Source: Streptomyces sp. MMG1121
GTDB taxonomy: Bacteria > Actinomycetota > Actinomycetes > Streptomycetales > Streptomycetaceae
Assembly (NCBI RefSeq): GCF_001280015.1
Contig: NZ_LGDV01000248.1
Span: 1-20,339 of the forward strand
Reading direction: 5' to 3'
Length of the DNA: 20,339 nucleotides
This document shows, piece after piece, positions 1 through 7,600 of this stretch; position 1 is the first letter of the stretch, and each line of letters begins with the position of its first letter. A program made the position numbers and the translations under genes. The notes under the pieces are model-generated. The model saw only the letters and a program-made list of their open reading frames with translations, ran no database searches and was not told the origin of the DNA.

Positions 1-100
1 GCAGCAGCCGGACCTTCTGGGCGGCCGGGATGAACTTGCTGCCCTCCTCGAAGGCGTTGGTCTGCATGAGGTAGGTGACGAACTGGCCGGTGTTCGCCAC
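1..100 (-). CDS. Partial oxygenase-like protein (MpaB/DUF2236-like), internal fragment
   Basis: Read on the minus strand from position 100 down to 1, this is an uninterrupted frame of 33 codons ending at the window edge. It contains ANTGQFVTYLMQ and, near the edge, AAQKVRLL. A short basic 'A-x-K-V-R-L-L/M' segment preceded by an 'N-T-G-Q-F' type stretch is what I associate with the MpaB/DUF2236 oxygenase family (rubber oxygenase Lcp relatives). The fragment is far too short to be certain. No start codon belonging to it is visible, because its 5' side runs straight into the FtsK/TraB coding sequence on the opposite strand near position 100. It is therefore either the remains of a host gene cut by rearrangement, or one side of an assembly join. 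Family assignment is tentative. Confidence 0.35.
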   Translation of the reverse strand, partial: MANTGQFVTYLMQTNAFEEGSKFIPAAQKVRLL

Positions 101-564
101 CGGAACTGCCGCTCCTGCTCGTGGTGATCGATGAGGTGGCGAACTACACCCGCCACCCCGACCGCAAGGCCCGCGAACGCTTCGAGGCCGAACTGCTGGC
201 CATCGCCAGCCAGGGCGCCAAGTTCGGCATCCGACTGTGGCTGCTCACCCAGAAACCCTCCGCCGACGTGCTCACCACCGCCATCCGCACCAACCTGTCC
301 GCCCGGATCTGCCACCGCGTCGACACCGTCGAGGACTTCCTGCACCTCTTCCCCGACGGCCGGGAACTGGACATCACCGCCGCCGACCGCACCATGCCCC
401 AGGGCGTCTCCATCGCCTCTGTCGGCGACATGCGCTCCCCCGTCCGGCTGCGCTCGGTCTACCTGCCCACCGAATCCTGCTGGCAGATCAACGACCTCAT
501 GTGCACCGCCGGCCTGAAGGTCCGCGAGCTGCCCGCCTCTGTTGACTTGGGCAAGGCCGCGTGA
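101..564 (+). pseudogene. FtsK/SpoIIIE-type DNA translocase (TraB/TraSA-like), N-terminally truncated
   Basis: This is the C-terminal piece of a hexameric dsDNA translocase of the kind AICEs such as pSAM2 use to move double-stranded DNA between mycelia. The visible frame starts with a Walker B strand, LLLVVIDEVANY, in which the GTG at 121 is internal rather than a true start. The FtsK-family signature follows: SQGAKFGIRLWLLTQKPSADV, then the TAIRTNLSARICHRV sensor region, and a short tail ending at TGA 562-564. The Walker A motif, membrane segments and most of the motor are missing. The frame loses its identity near position 100, where minus-strand oxygenase-like coding begins. About 150 residues survive of a protein normally several hundred residues long, so it should be non-functional. 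It lies directly upstream of rep-xis-int and in the same direction, as in pSAM2-type elements. The family is clear; whether the truncation is biological or an assembly artefact is not. Confidence 0.85.
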
Positions 565-735
565 CCCGCTTCGGTCAGCCGCCCGAGCGGGCTGGCCCCG
601 CTTCGGACCGAGTCCGTAACGCAGTGATCCCCGGCAAGGGCGTGTAGTCGCCAAACCCTCGCCCCTGCCGGGGCCTCCCTCCCCAATCCATCCACGGCAC
701 ACGCGTGTGCCGCAGCGCAGAGAGGTCCCGCCAGC
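565..735 (+). promoter_or_regulatory. Gap upstream of rep with small hairpin and rep ribosome binding site
   Basis: This 171-bp gap separates the truncated translocase from rep. It has a short G/C hairpin at 661-674 (GCCCC-TGCC-GGGGC), which could weakly terminate upstream transcription. A purine-rich ribosome binding site (AGAGAGG, about 719-725) precedes the rep ATG at 736 by ten bases. I see no convincing -35/-10 pair. In pSAM2-type elements the rolling-circle double-strand origin lies in or near rep, but I cannot point to a nick site here. Confidence 0.4.
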
Positions 736-2082
736 ATGCCACCGCACAACCTCACCGCCACAATCCCCCGCCCCGAACCGGCCACGGCGGTACAGCCGTC
801 ATTCACCGGGTACCGGGACCTTACGGGTCTCGTCCGGCAACTGTCCTCACTCGGCGGCTGTGCCCAGCCGATGCGGCTCGAAGGCCATCGCACCGAGATC
901 GACGCCTTCACCGGCGAGATCCTGCGCGAACTGAAGTCCAAGGAGTTGCCCGCCGGACACCTGCTGGTCCGCTGCGGCAACCGCCGCACCAGCCGCTGCC
1001 CCTCCTGCGCCGAGCTCTACCGCCAGGACACCTACCACCTCATCGCCGCCGGCCTGCGTGGCGGCAAGAACATCCCCGACCAGGTCGCCACCCACCCCCG
1101 CGTCTTCGCCACCCTCACCGCACCCTCATACGGACCCGTCCACGGCCGACGCACCGGCGGCTCCGCCCGCTGCCGCTGCGGACACACCCACACCACGGGC
1201 GACCCGCTCCTCGGCACCCCGCTCGACCCCGAGCGCTACGACTACACCGGCGCCGTGTTGTGGAACGCCCACGCCCCGGCCCTGTGGGCCCGCTTCATGC
1301 TTCATTTGCGCCGCACTATCGCCGCTGCGGCCGGTGTCCCGCAGCGCCTGGTGCACAAGTTCGTCCGGGTCTCGTATGCCAAGGTCGCCGAGTATCAGCA
1401 GCGCGGACTGATCCACTTCCACGCCGTGATCCGCCTCGACGGCCCCACAGGCCCCTACACCCCACCACCCGCATGGGCCACCCCCGAACTCCTCGCCGAC
1501 GCCATCCGAATCGCGGCCACCCGCGCTCACATCGACGGTCCGGAAATCGACGGCCGCGCCCGCTCCTTCACCTTCGGCGAGCAGATCGACACCAGGATCA
1601 TCCGGTCAACGGCCTTCGAGGGCGGGACCGCGATCACCGAGGGCAAGGTCGCGGGATACGTCGCCAAGTACGCCACCAAGGGCACCGAAGCCGCGACCGG
1701 CACCCTCGACCACCGACTGAAGAGGATCACCGAACTCTGGTTCGAGTCCGTGCCCGAGCACGCCGCCCACATGATCCGCACCGCTTGGGCCCTCGGCGCC
1801 CGCGACGACCTCAAGTACCTGAACCTGCGCAAGTGGGCCCACATGCTCGGCTTCCGCGGCCACTTCTCCACCAAGACCCGCGCCTACTCCACCACCCTCG
1901 GCGCCCTCCGGACCGCCCGCGCGGCCTGGCACCGCCGCCACACCTCTCCCCCCTCACCAACCACCCTCGTCCTCGCCCACTGGGTGTACGACGGCACCGG
2001 CCTCACCCCCGACCTCGAACGCCTCGCCGCACTCATCGGCGGTGGCCGGACGCGCGAACAGGCGGTGGCGACTCGTGCGTGA
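736..2082 (+). CDS. repSA: RepSA-type rolling-circle replication initiator of an AICE
   Basis: The 448-residue product is the replication initiator that nicks element DNA so an excised AICE can replicate by rolling circle. Near the N-terminus there is a Cys cluster (C80, C88, C91, in CGNRRTSRCPSC) that looks like a zinc-binding knuckle. The central motif HFHAVIRLDG places H227 and H229 in the HUH metal-binding position. YVAKYATKG at about 308-316 supplies Tyr308/Tyr312 in the usual nicking-tyrosine region. ATG 736 is chosen because AGAGAGG lies ten bases upstream and because the conserved sequence begins soon after; earlier starts would lack that site. The 3' end overlaps the next gene (GTGCGTGA), implying translational coupling to xis and int. 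The closest named relative I know is RepSA of pSAM2. The gene appears intact, with no internal frameshift. Confidence 0.88.
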   Translation: MPPHNLTATIPRPEPATAVQPSFTGYRDLTGLVRQLSSLGGCAQPMRLEGHRTEIDAFTGEILRELKSKELPAGHLLVRCGNRRTSRCPSCAELYRQDTYHLIAAGLRGGKNIPDQVATHPRVFATLTAPSYGPVHGRRTGGSARCRCGHTHTTGDPLLGTPLDPERYDYTGAVLWNAHAPALWARFMLHLRRTIAAAAGVPQRLVHKFVRVSYAKVAEYQQRGLIHFHAVIRLDGPTGPYTPPPAWATPELLADAIRIAATRAHIDGPEIDGRARSFTFGEQIDTRIIRSTAFEGGTAITEGKVAGYVAKYATKGTEAATGTLDHRLKRITELWFESVPEHAAHMIRTAWALGARDDLKYLNLRKWAHMLGFRGHFSTKTRAYSTTLGALRTARAAWHRRHTSPPSPTTLVLAHWVYDGTGLTPDLERLAALIGGGRTREQAVATRA

Positions 2083-2260
2083 CGACGAACTCCTCACCGT
2101 CCCCGAGGCGATGGCCCGTCTCAAGATCGGCCGCTCCGCCCTCTACGACCTCCTGCGCACCCGCCGACTGGCCTCGCTGACCATCGGCCGCGCCCGCCGC
2201 ATCCCCACCCACGCCCTCGCTGACTACGTTCAGCGTCACTTGGAAGAGGCCACCCAATGA
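2075..2260 (+). CDS. xis: Excisionase, winged-helix/helix-turn-helix DNA-binding protein (Xis)
   Basis: A small basic protein of about 61 residues. Its core, LTVPEAMARLKIGRSALYDLLRT followed by LTIGRARRIPTHALADYV, is the classic MerR/excisionase-type helix-turn-helix with a wing (the 'G-R-x-x-R-I-P' strand). Such proteins bend DNA at attachment sites and push the integrase towards excision. Two starts are possible: GTG 2042 (72 aa) and GTG 2075. I prefer 2075 because it overlaps the rep stop (GTGCGTGA) and keeps only the conserved domain. The stop (2258-2260) overlaps the int start in an ATGA, so rep, xis and int read as one coupled operon, the same order as in pSAM2. The exact start is uncertain; the function is well supported by sequence plus position. 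Confidence 0.85.
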   Translation: MRDDELLTVPEAMARLKIGRSALYDLLRTRRLASLTIGRARRIPTHALADYVQRHLEEATQ

Positions 2261-3573
2261 CCGCTCCCAAGCGCAAGAAGGCCCGCGCCAATGGCGACGG
2301 CACCGTCTACCAGCGCAAGGACGGCCGCTGGGAAGCCGCCGGATACGTCCTCGCCCCCGGCAGCACCCGCAAACGCATCCGCGTCTACGGCAGCTCTCGC
2401 AAGGAGGCGCTGGCAAAGCTGACCGAGAAGATCGCCGCCAGCAACCGCGGCGTCCCTATCGTCACCGCCCAGGGCAGCCTCGCGGCGTACCTGACGTACT
2501 GGCTGGAGAACGTCGCTGTCCACTACCTCCGCGAGACCACCCACACTCGCTACACCGCCGTCATCGAGCAGTACCTCATCCCCGGCCTCGGCCGGAAGAA
2601 GCTCGCCAGGCTCACCGCCAAGGACATCCGCACCTGGCTCAACGAACTACGGACCGTCTGCCAGTGCTGCGCACGCGGCATCGACGCCCGCCGCAAGCCC
2701 GACGCCCAGACGGGCCGCCGCCCGCGCTGCTGCGCGCTCGGCCAGTGCTGCCACAAGCGCCTCTCCCCGGTCACGCTCGCCTACATCCACTCCGTCCTCA
2801 AATCCGCCCTGGAACACGCCGTACGCGAGGAGGAGATTCCCCGCAACGTCGCCCGCAACGTCCGCACCGGAACACCCCGCCCCCGCCGCTTCAACCCCCT
2901 CACCACCGACGAAGCCCGCCAGTTCCTCACCGCAGCCCAAGGGCATCGGCTCGCCGCCCTGTTCGAGCTGGCCCTGCGCACCGGACTGCGCAAGGGCGAA
3001 CTCCTCGGCCTGCGTTGGGAAGACCTCAACCTCGACGCCGGCACCGCCACCATCCGCCGCACCCTCCAACGCACCCGTACCGGCGGCCTGACCACCCTGC
3101 CGACCAAGACCATCAGCTCCGAACGGCGCATCGCCCTGTCGGCCTCCTGCGTCACCTCGCTTCGCGCACACCGCGAGCGGCAGGCCAGGGAACGAGACCG
3201 AACGGGCTCGGTGCGGCAGGGCAGCGGGCACGTCTTCACGCGACCGGACGGACACCCGATCGAGCCCGCCACCCTCACCCGCCACTTCAACGCCCTGCTC
3301 CGCGATGCCCGCCTACGGCCAATCCGGTTCCACGACCTCCGCCACTCAACGGCGACGCTCCTCCTGGAGCAAGGCGTCGAACTCGTCGTCATAAAGGAGC
3401 TCCTGGGCCACGCGCACATCGGCGTGACCGCGACGGTGTACGCACACGTCCGGCTCCGTCTCCAACGACAGGCCATCGACCTGCTCGGCCACGCCCTCCG
3501 CGACCGCTCGGAGTCGACCGCCAAGCCCGACGATGGCGAGGACCCACCGGTCTGTGCAGCACCCGTCCACTGA
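2257..3573 (+). CDS. int: Tyrosine recombinase, AICE/phage-type integrase
   Basis: This 438-residue site-specific recombinase would integrate and excise the element at attP/attB. Residues about 10-60 resemble the arm-binding AP2-like domain (GDGTVYQRKDGRWEA). Residues about 70-215 are the core-binding domain. That domain carries a Cys-rich insertion (CQCCARG... CCALGQCC, about 133-170), which I associate with Streptomyces element integrases and which may bind metal. The catalytic set is complete: R245 (TGLRKGE), K284 (TKT), H359 and R362 (HDLRHS), H385 (GHAHIG) and nucleophile Y395. The ATG at 2257 overlaps the xis stop. A strong hairpin follows 35 bp after the stop. No tRNA 3' end, the usual attP core for this class, is recognisable in the following 140 bp, so the attachment site is unknown. 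The enzyme itself looks intact. Confidence 0.93.
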   Translation: MTAPKRKKARANGDGTVYQRKDGRWEAAGYVLAPGSTRKRIRVYGSSRKEALAKLTEKIAASNRGVPIVTAQGSLAAYLTYWLENVAVHYLRETTHTRYTAVIEQYLIPGLGRKKLARLTAKDIRTWLNELRTVCQCCARGIDARRKPDAQTGRRPRCCALGQCCHKRLSPVTLAYIHSVLKSALEHAVREEEIPRNVARNVRTGTPRPRRFNPLTTDEARQFLTAAQGHRLAALFELALRTGLRKGELLGLRWEDLNLDAGTATIRRTLQRTRTGGLTTLPTKTISSERRIALSASCVTSLRAHRERQARERDRTGSVRQGSGHVFTRPDGHPIEPATLTRHFNALLRDARLRPIRFHDLRHSTATLLLEQGVELVVIKELLGHAHIGVTATVYAHVRLRLQRQAIDLLGHALRDRSESTAKPDDGEDPPVCAAPVH

Positions 3574-3576
3574 CGT

Positions 3577-3597
3577 TGCCGTCAACTACTGCCGTCA
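3577..3597 (+). repeat. Direct repeat TGCCGTCA x2 downstream of int
   Basis: Two exact copies of TGCCGTCA occur at 3577-3584 and 3590-3597, 13 bp start to start, immediately after the integrase stop. Short direct repeats next to int are typical arm-type binding sites for integrase or excisionase, but this is inference from position only. Confidence 0.35.
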
Positions 3598-3607
3598 CGA
3601 TGGCCAA

Positions 3608-3640
3608 AAGCCCCATCGGAGTGGAGTTCCGATGGGGCTT
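3608..3640. terminator. Perfect 13-bp-stem hairpin, likely bidirectional terminator
   Basis: AAGCCCCATCGGA (3608-3620) and TCCGATGGGGCTT (3628-3640) are exact reverse complements around the 7-base loop GTGGAGT. The hairpin lies between int (+, ends 3573) and the convergent minus-strand gene ending at 3716. The A-run on one side and TT on the other would work in both directions. The remaining gap (3641-3715) shows no other feature. Confidence 0.85.
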
Positions 3641-3715
3641 CTGGGCTAATTACTGGGCGCTCCCGATAGTCGTGAAAACGAATCCTTCAACGAAGTCCAA
3701 AACCAACCCACGAGG

Positions 3716-4279
3716 CTAAAGGCCGTCAAGCCAGCGACGTGCCGCAGCGCTCTCATCTGGGTGCCCGATTTCGCCTGTCGCCACCCATTCAGCGAACTTG
3801 CGAAGGACTTGCGAGTTGCCTAGTTCCTTCAGCACGAACGTACTGATCGCGGACTCCCAGGTGGTACCACAGGAAAGAACTGACCCATCAAGCGAGAGCA
3901 TGCGAAATTCGGGGCGACCGTACCCACTTCCGAGCGGACCTGAAGCACCTTTCCCCATGATGTCCCACGAGTCCTGCAATTCCACACAGATCCACTGCGA
4001 AGGACCGTCCTCCTCAGGGGTAAGCGCAACCAGGAACTGGCGATCGGCCTCGGCAAAAAGGCCCGCTTCGACTGACAGCCGGTACCATTCTGCGTTCGCC
4101 TTTTCGAGCAGCATTGGGTCCCCGATATCGACCAGGGACTCGACCCGGCCGTCCTCAGGAGGGCAGCTGGGCGCCTGACCGGTGACGAGCGGGGGAATTA
4201 GCCCACCCAATTCGCCACATTCCTCCAGCACCAGGAGACCCGCTGCGGAAAGAGATTCCTTCAGTTCCATTTCATCCAT
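3716..4279 (-). CDS. Uncharacterised acidic protein, candidate immunity protein for the RHS toxin
   Basis: I do not recognise a named family. The product is a soluble protein of about 187 residues, with no signal peptide or membrane segment and many Asp/Glu (for example PPEDGRVESLVDIGD). Predicted-looking beta strands (FLVALTPEE, WICVELQDSWD, EFRMLSLDG) precede a C-terminal helical part ending RRWLDGL. It begins ten bases after the stop of the RHS toxin gene on the same strand, is cytosolic, and shares that gene's lower-GC 3' end. This is the standard position and character of an immunity protein for a polymorphic toxin tip. ATG 4279 is chosen as the first start after the toxin stop; ATG 4270 is an alternative, with GAGATGG upstream as a possible binding site. 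A longer frame starting at 4327 would overlap the toxin's last codons and is less likely. The function is inferred from context, not homology. Confidence 0.6.
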   Translation of the reverse strand: MDEMELKESLSAAGLLVLEECGELGGLIPPLVTGQAPSCPPEDGRVESLVDIGDPMLLEKANAEWYRLSVEAGLFAEADRQFLVALTPEEDGPSQWICVELQDSWDIMGKGASGPLGSGYGRPEFRMLSLDGSVLSCGTTWESAISTFVLKELGNSQVLRKFAEWVATGEIGHPDESAAARRWLDGL

Positions 4280-4289
4280 CTCAGGATCA

Positions 4290-4667
4290 CTATGGCCTCG
4301 GCACGTACTGGCCGAGAAGGTTGGCATAGCCGTACTCGATCACGTTGTTGTAGTTATGACCAAGCACGTACCCGACGACCCCATCGCTTCGCACGAGCAC
4401 GCGGGTCAGGGTCGTGGGCGAGCCCACGCCGGTGAAGATGGTCGCATTATACCAAGGACTGTTGGTATTCCCATTTGCATTGAACCAGTCGGGCCCATTG
4501 CTGTTGATCCGCTGGGTGACCCGACCGCTTTCAATGCCGTTCACCGTGTTGTGAACTTCCCTCGGAATCTGGGCCCATGCCTGCCGTCCAGCATCAATCC
4601 TCTTCTGCACCTCGTCCGGGTGATACGGATCGCCCTCGAATGCTGGTGAGACAGGTTCCGTATTGCA
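4290..4667 (-). other. C-terminal toxin tip of the RHS protein (uncharacterised)
   Basis: This is the part of the RHS gene after the HINT terminal VHN-C junction, about 125 residues. It starts with a charged helix-like segment (HPDEVQKRIDAGRQAWAQIP). A polar Asn/Gly-rich stretch follows (NGPDWFNANGNTN), then beta-like strands (TTLTRVLVRSDG, VVGYVLGHNYNNVIEYG), ending LLGQYVPRP. A helix followed by strands is compatible with many small nuclease or transferase toxins, including BECR-fold RNases. However, I see no diagnostic catalytic motif. Base composition drops here: 31/60 G+C at 4321-4380 and 29/60 at 4441-4500, against 43/60 at 5521-5580 within the same gene. Confidence 0.65.
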
Positions 4668-7600
4668 GTTGTGCACAAGGACTGGAGTGGCCCCTGCCAG
4701 CACATAGTACGTGTGCAGTTGCTGGACCGTAAGGTTCCAGCGGTCTGCGGCGCCGGGTGTGGTGTGGGTGGCGACGACGTAGGCATGGGCATTGGTGGCG
4801 GTGTTGAGGGCGTCTCCGTGGTGGAGCTTTCCGGCGGGAACCCAGGTGCGGTTGGTGTCGTCCCAGAAAGGGTGGTTAGCGGTGCTGCGTAGGGTGGCTG
4901 TGTGGCCATCCTTGGTGCGGATGGTGAGATCGATCAGGTCGTGATCGTGGTTGATCCATACGTGCTGGACGGTGCGGGGACCTTGGCGTTTCCCTGTTTT
5001 CGGGTCAGCCGCTTCGACTTTGTCGCCGGGCTTGACCTTTCCGATCTTCTTGGTTTTTCCGTGTTCCAGGAGAACGCGGGTGTCGGGGCTGAAGCTGCAC
5101 CGGCCGCCGGCGCCTTCACTTGCCTCCCCCTCTGAACCGCCTACCCTCCCGTCCTCGCCGGCTCCGAGGGCTTCGACCTTTTCCCCGAACCCCATGGACA
5201 TGCTTGCGAATTTCGCCATGAGGGTTTTCGGGCACGTTCTCATTTCGTAGCAGGTGCTCAGCGCATACCACCCGAGTTGCTGGGCAGCCGCCTCAGGGTT
5301 CTCGCCGTTGGTGAAATATCCGGGCAGTGTGCCGTTGGTGTCGCGGGACACATCCAGATATCGGTCGAACATACGGACGAAGGTGTCCCGGCCCTTCCAC
5401 TGCACCGGTACGTCGACACCCGGGAAAACTGTGTCGGGGTTGTAGTGCGTGTGTCCTTGGTCGCCACCGTTGCAGATGGAGCATGCAGGCTCGCCCTTGC
5501 GCTGGCCGGTGTAGCCGCGGTCCTTGGGGTCGCCGGCGACGGGGTACCCTGAGCCGCACTGATCGGCCATGCACAGGCCGGATGGATCGCTGCTGGTGAC
5601 GGGGTTGTCCGCGGCGTAGGCGTAGCCGCCGAGCTGCTGCGGGTCGCTCGCCTCGAATACGGGGTCGATGCTGATGAATTGGCCCAGGGTGGGGTCGTAC
5701 TTGCGGGCTCCGATGTCGGTGTAGCCGGTCGAGGTGTCCTGAGGTTTACCGAGGTAGGAGCGGGTGGGGTCGGGCCAGGTGGAGGTGTTGGCGCTGGATC
5801 GGGGCTGCCCGAAGGGGGTGTACTGCTGGCGGGCGACCTTCTGGGTGGTGGCGTCCATCGCTAGGGTCGCCGTGCCGTGGGGGTCGTTGAACAGGTACTT
5901 CAGTCCGCCGCCCGCGAGGCTGGAGCGGACGGCTATGGGCATGCCGCTGCCGCCGTGGCTGTAGGTGCGGACTGCGCCGAGCAGGGTGTTGGGGGAAGCC
6001 TGGGTGTTGACGACGATTTCGGTGTCGCCTGCGAAGAGGGTGGTCTGGCCGGGGTCGCGGCGGATGAGCTGGTTGCCGTCGGCGTCGTAGAGGTACTTGG
6101 TGGTCGTGGGGCTGGTGTCTCCGGTGTCCACCTGGGCGAGGTGGCCCTCGTCGTCCCAGGTCAGTGTCTGGCCCGGTCCGGTGGTGGGGACGCGGGTGTG
6201 CAGGTTGCCGTCTTCGTCGTAGCCGAAGCTGCTGGGATTGGTGCCGCCGGTGGTGGCGGTCAGGGTGTGGGGCTGGGCGCCGGTGGAGTTGCAGTTGGCG
6301 GTGCAGCCGTCGTTGTAGGTGGTGGTGATGGTGGTGCCGGCGCTGCCGATGGCGTGGTCGACCACTTGGTGGCGGTTGCCGATGGCGTTGTAACTGTATG
6401 ACTGCCAGTACGAACCGGCCGTGCTGGTGACGGTGCCGGCCGTGGGCGGGTTGGCCGCGCAGTTGTCGTTGGCTGTCCAGGCGTCGGTAAGCCGGTCAAG
6501 GGTGTCGTAGCGGTAGCACTGTTGGTCGGTGACGGTATTGCCGGTCTCCGACTGCTGGTCGGTGGTGGAGGTGGGGTTGCCGAAGTCGTCGTAGCCGTCG
6601 TACTTGGTGTCATCCACCGTAGGTCCGGGCGCCTGGGTCCGCTCGACGAGGCGGTCGGTGAGTCGGCGGGTCTGGTCGTCGTAGTTGTACGTCGCCCAGG
6701 CTGGGTTCGTCGAAGCCCCCATGGTGATCCGGGACGGCTCACCGTAGTTCGTGTAGACGGAGGCGTCCGCGTAGATCCCGATGCTGCTGCTGGTCCTCGC
6801 CGGATTGCCCAGGGTGTCGCGGTCGTAGGTGATGAGCTCGCTGTTCAGACCCATAGTGCGCGGGTCGCTCTGTGTCTTCAGCAGCTGGTCGTTAATGCTG
6901 TACGTGTAGGTCGTGGTGTACGTCGACGGCAGCGGCGCCTCGGATGTGGGCAGGGTGATGGTGGTGCCGGTCGGCTTGCCGAGGGTGGTGTAGCCGGTGG
7001 TCGCCACCGTGTAGCGGCCGGTCGTGTCCTGGACGTAGCGGGTGGAGGATGTCGGCAGGCCGATCCGCAGGGTGTCGTAAATCCAGGACGCGAACTCGAA
7101 GTTGTTTTTCGACTTGTCCTTGCCGGTGAGTTTGCGGCCCAAAAGGTCATAGGTGTAGTCGAGTTCGACCTGCTTGGCGTCGGTCGTGGAGGTTATGTTG
7201 CCCGCGTCGTCGTACCCGTAGGTGCTGCCGCCCGCGTCTGGGTCCGTCTGGGATTTCTTCCGGCCGAGCAGGTCGTAGACAGATGTCCACACCGTCTTGT
7301 CCGGACCGGTGACCCGTGTCTGCTGCCCAGCAGGGTTGTATCCGTACATAGTGGCCGAGGTGGTACCGCCCGCTGTAGTGAAGCCGGTGGCCGCGGAGCC
7401 GGAGATGGTGGGCAGGGTGGTGTACTGGTCCAGTTCCGTGGTCTGACCGCGGGCGTCGACGACCGTGGTGGTGGCCACGCCGCCCTTCGGGGGCACGACC
7501 GTGGTCTTGTCTCCGGTGTAGGCGGTGGTCGTGGTCCAGGTCTTTTTGCCGTCGTGTTCCTCGGTGGCCAGGTCCGCTCGGCCCTGCCCGTCGTAGTCGG

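Noticed and set aside
705..2180. 491-codon frame overlapping rep
   Set aside because: Pro/Arg/His-rich shadow; the rep frame has the HUH motif and family similarity.
3641..3715. Possible tRNA or attachment core after int
   Set aside because: No T-arm (GGTTCGA-like) sequence or cloverleaf pairing could be found.
4182..4649. 155-codon plus-strand frame across the toxin 3' end
   Set aside because: Antisense to the RHS tip and the immunity candidate; no family resemblance or start signal.
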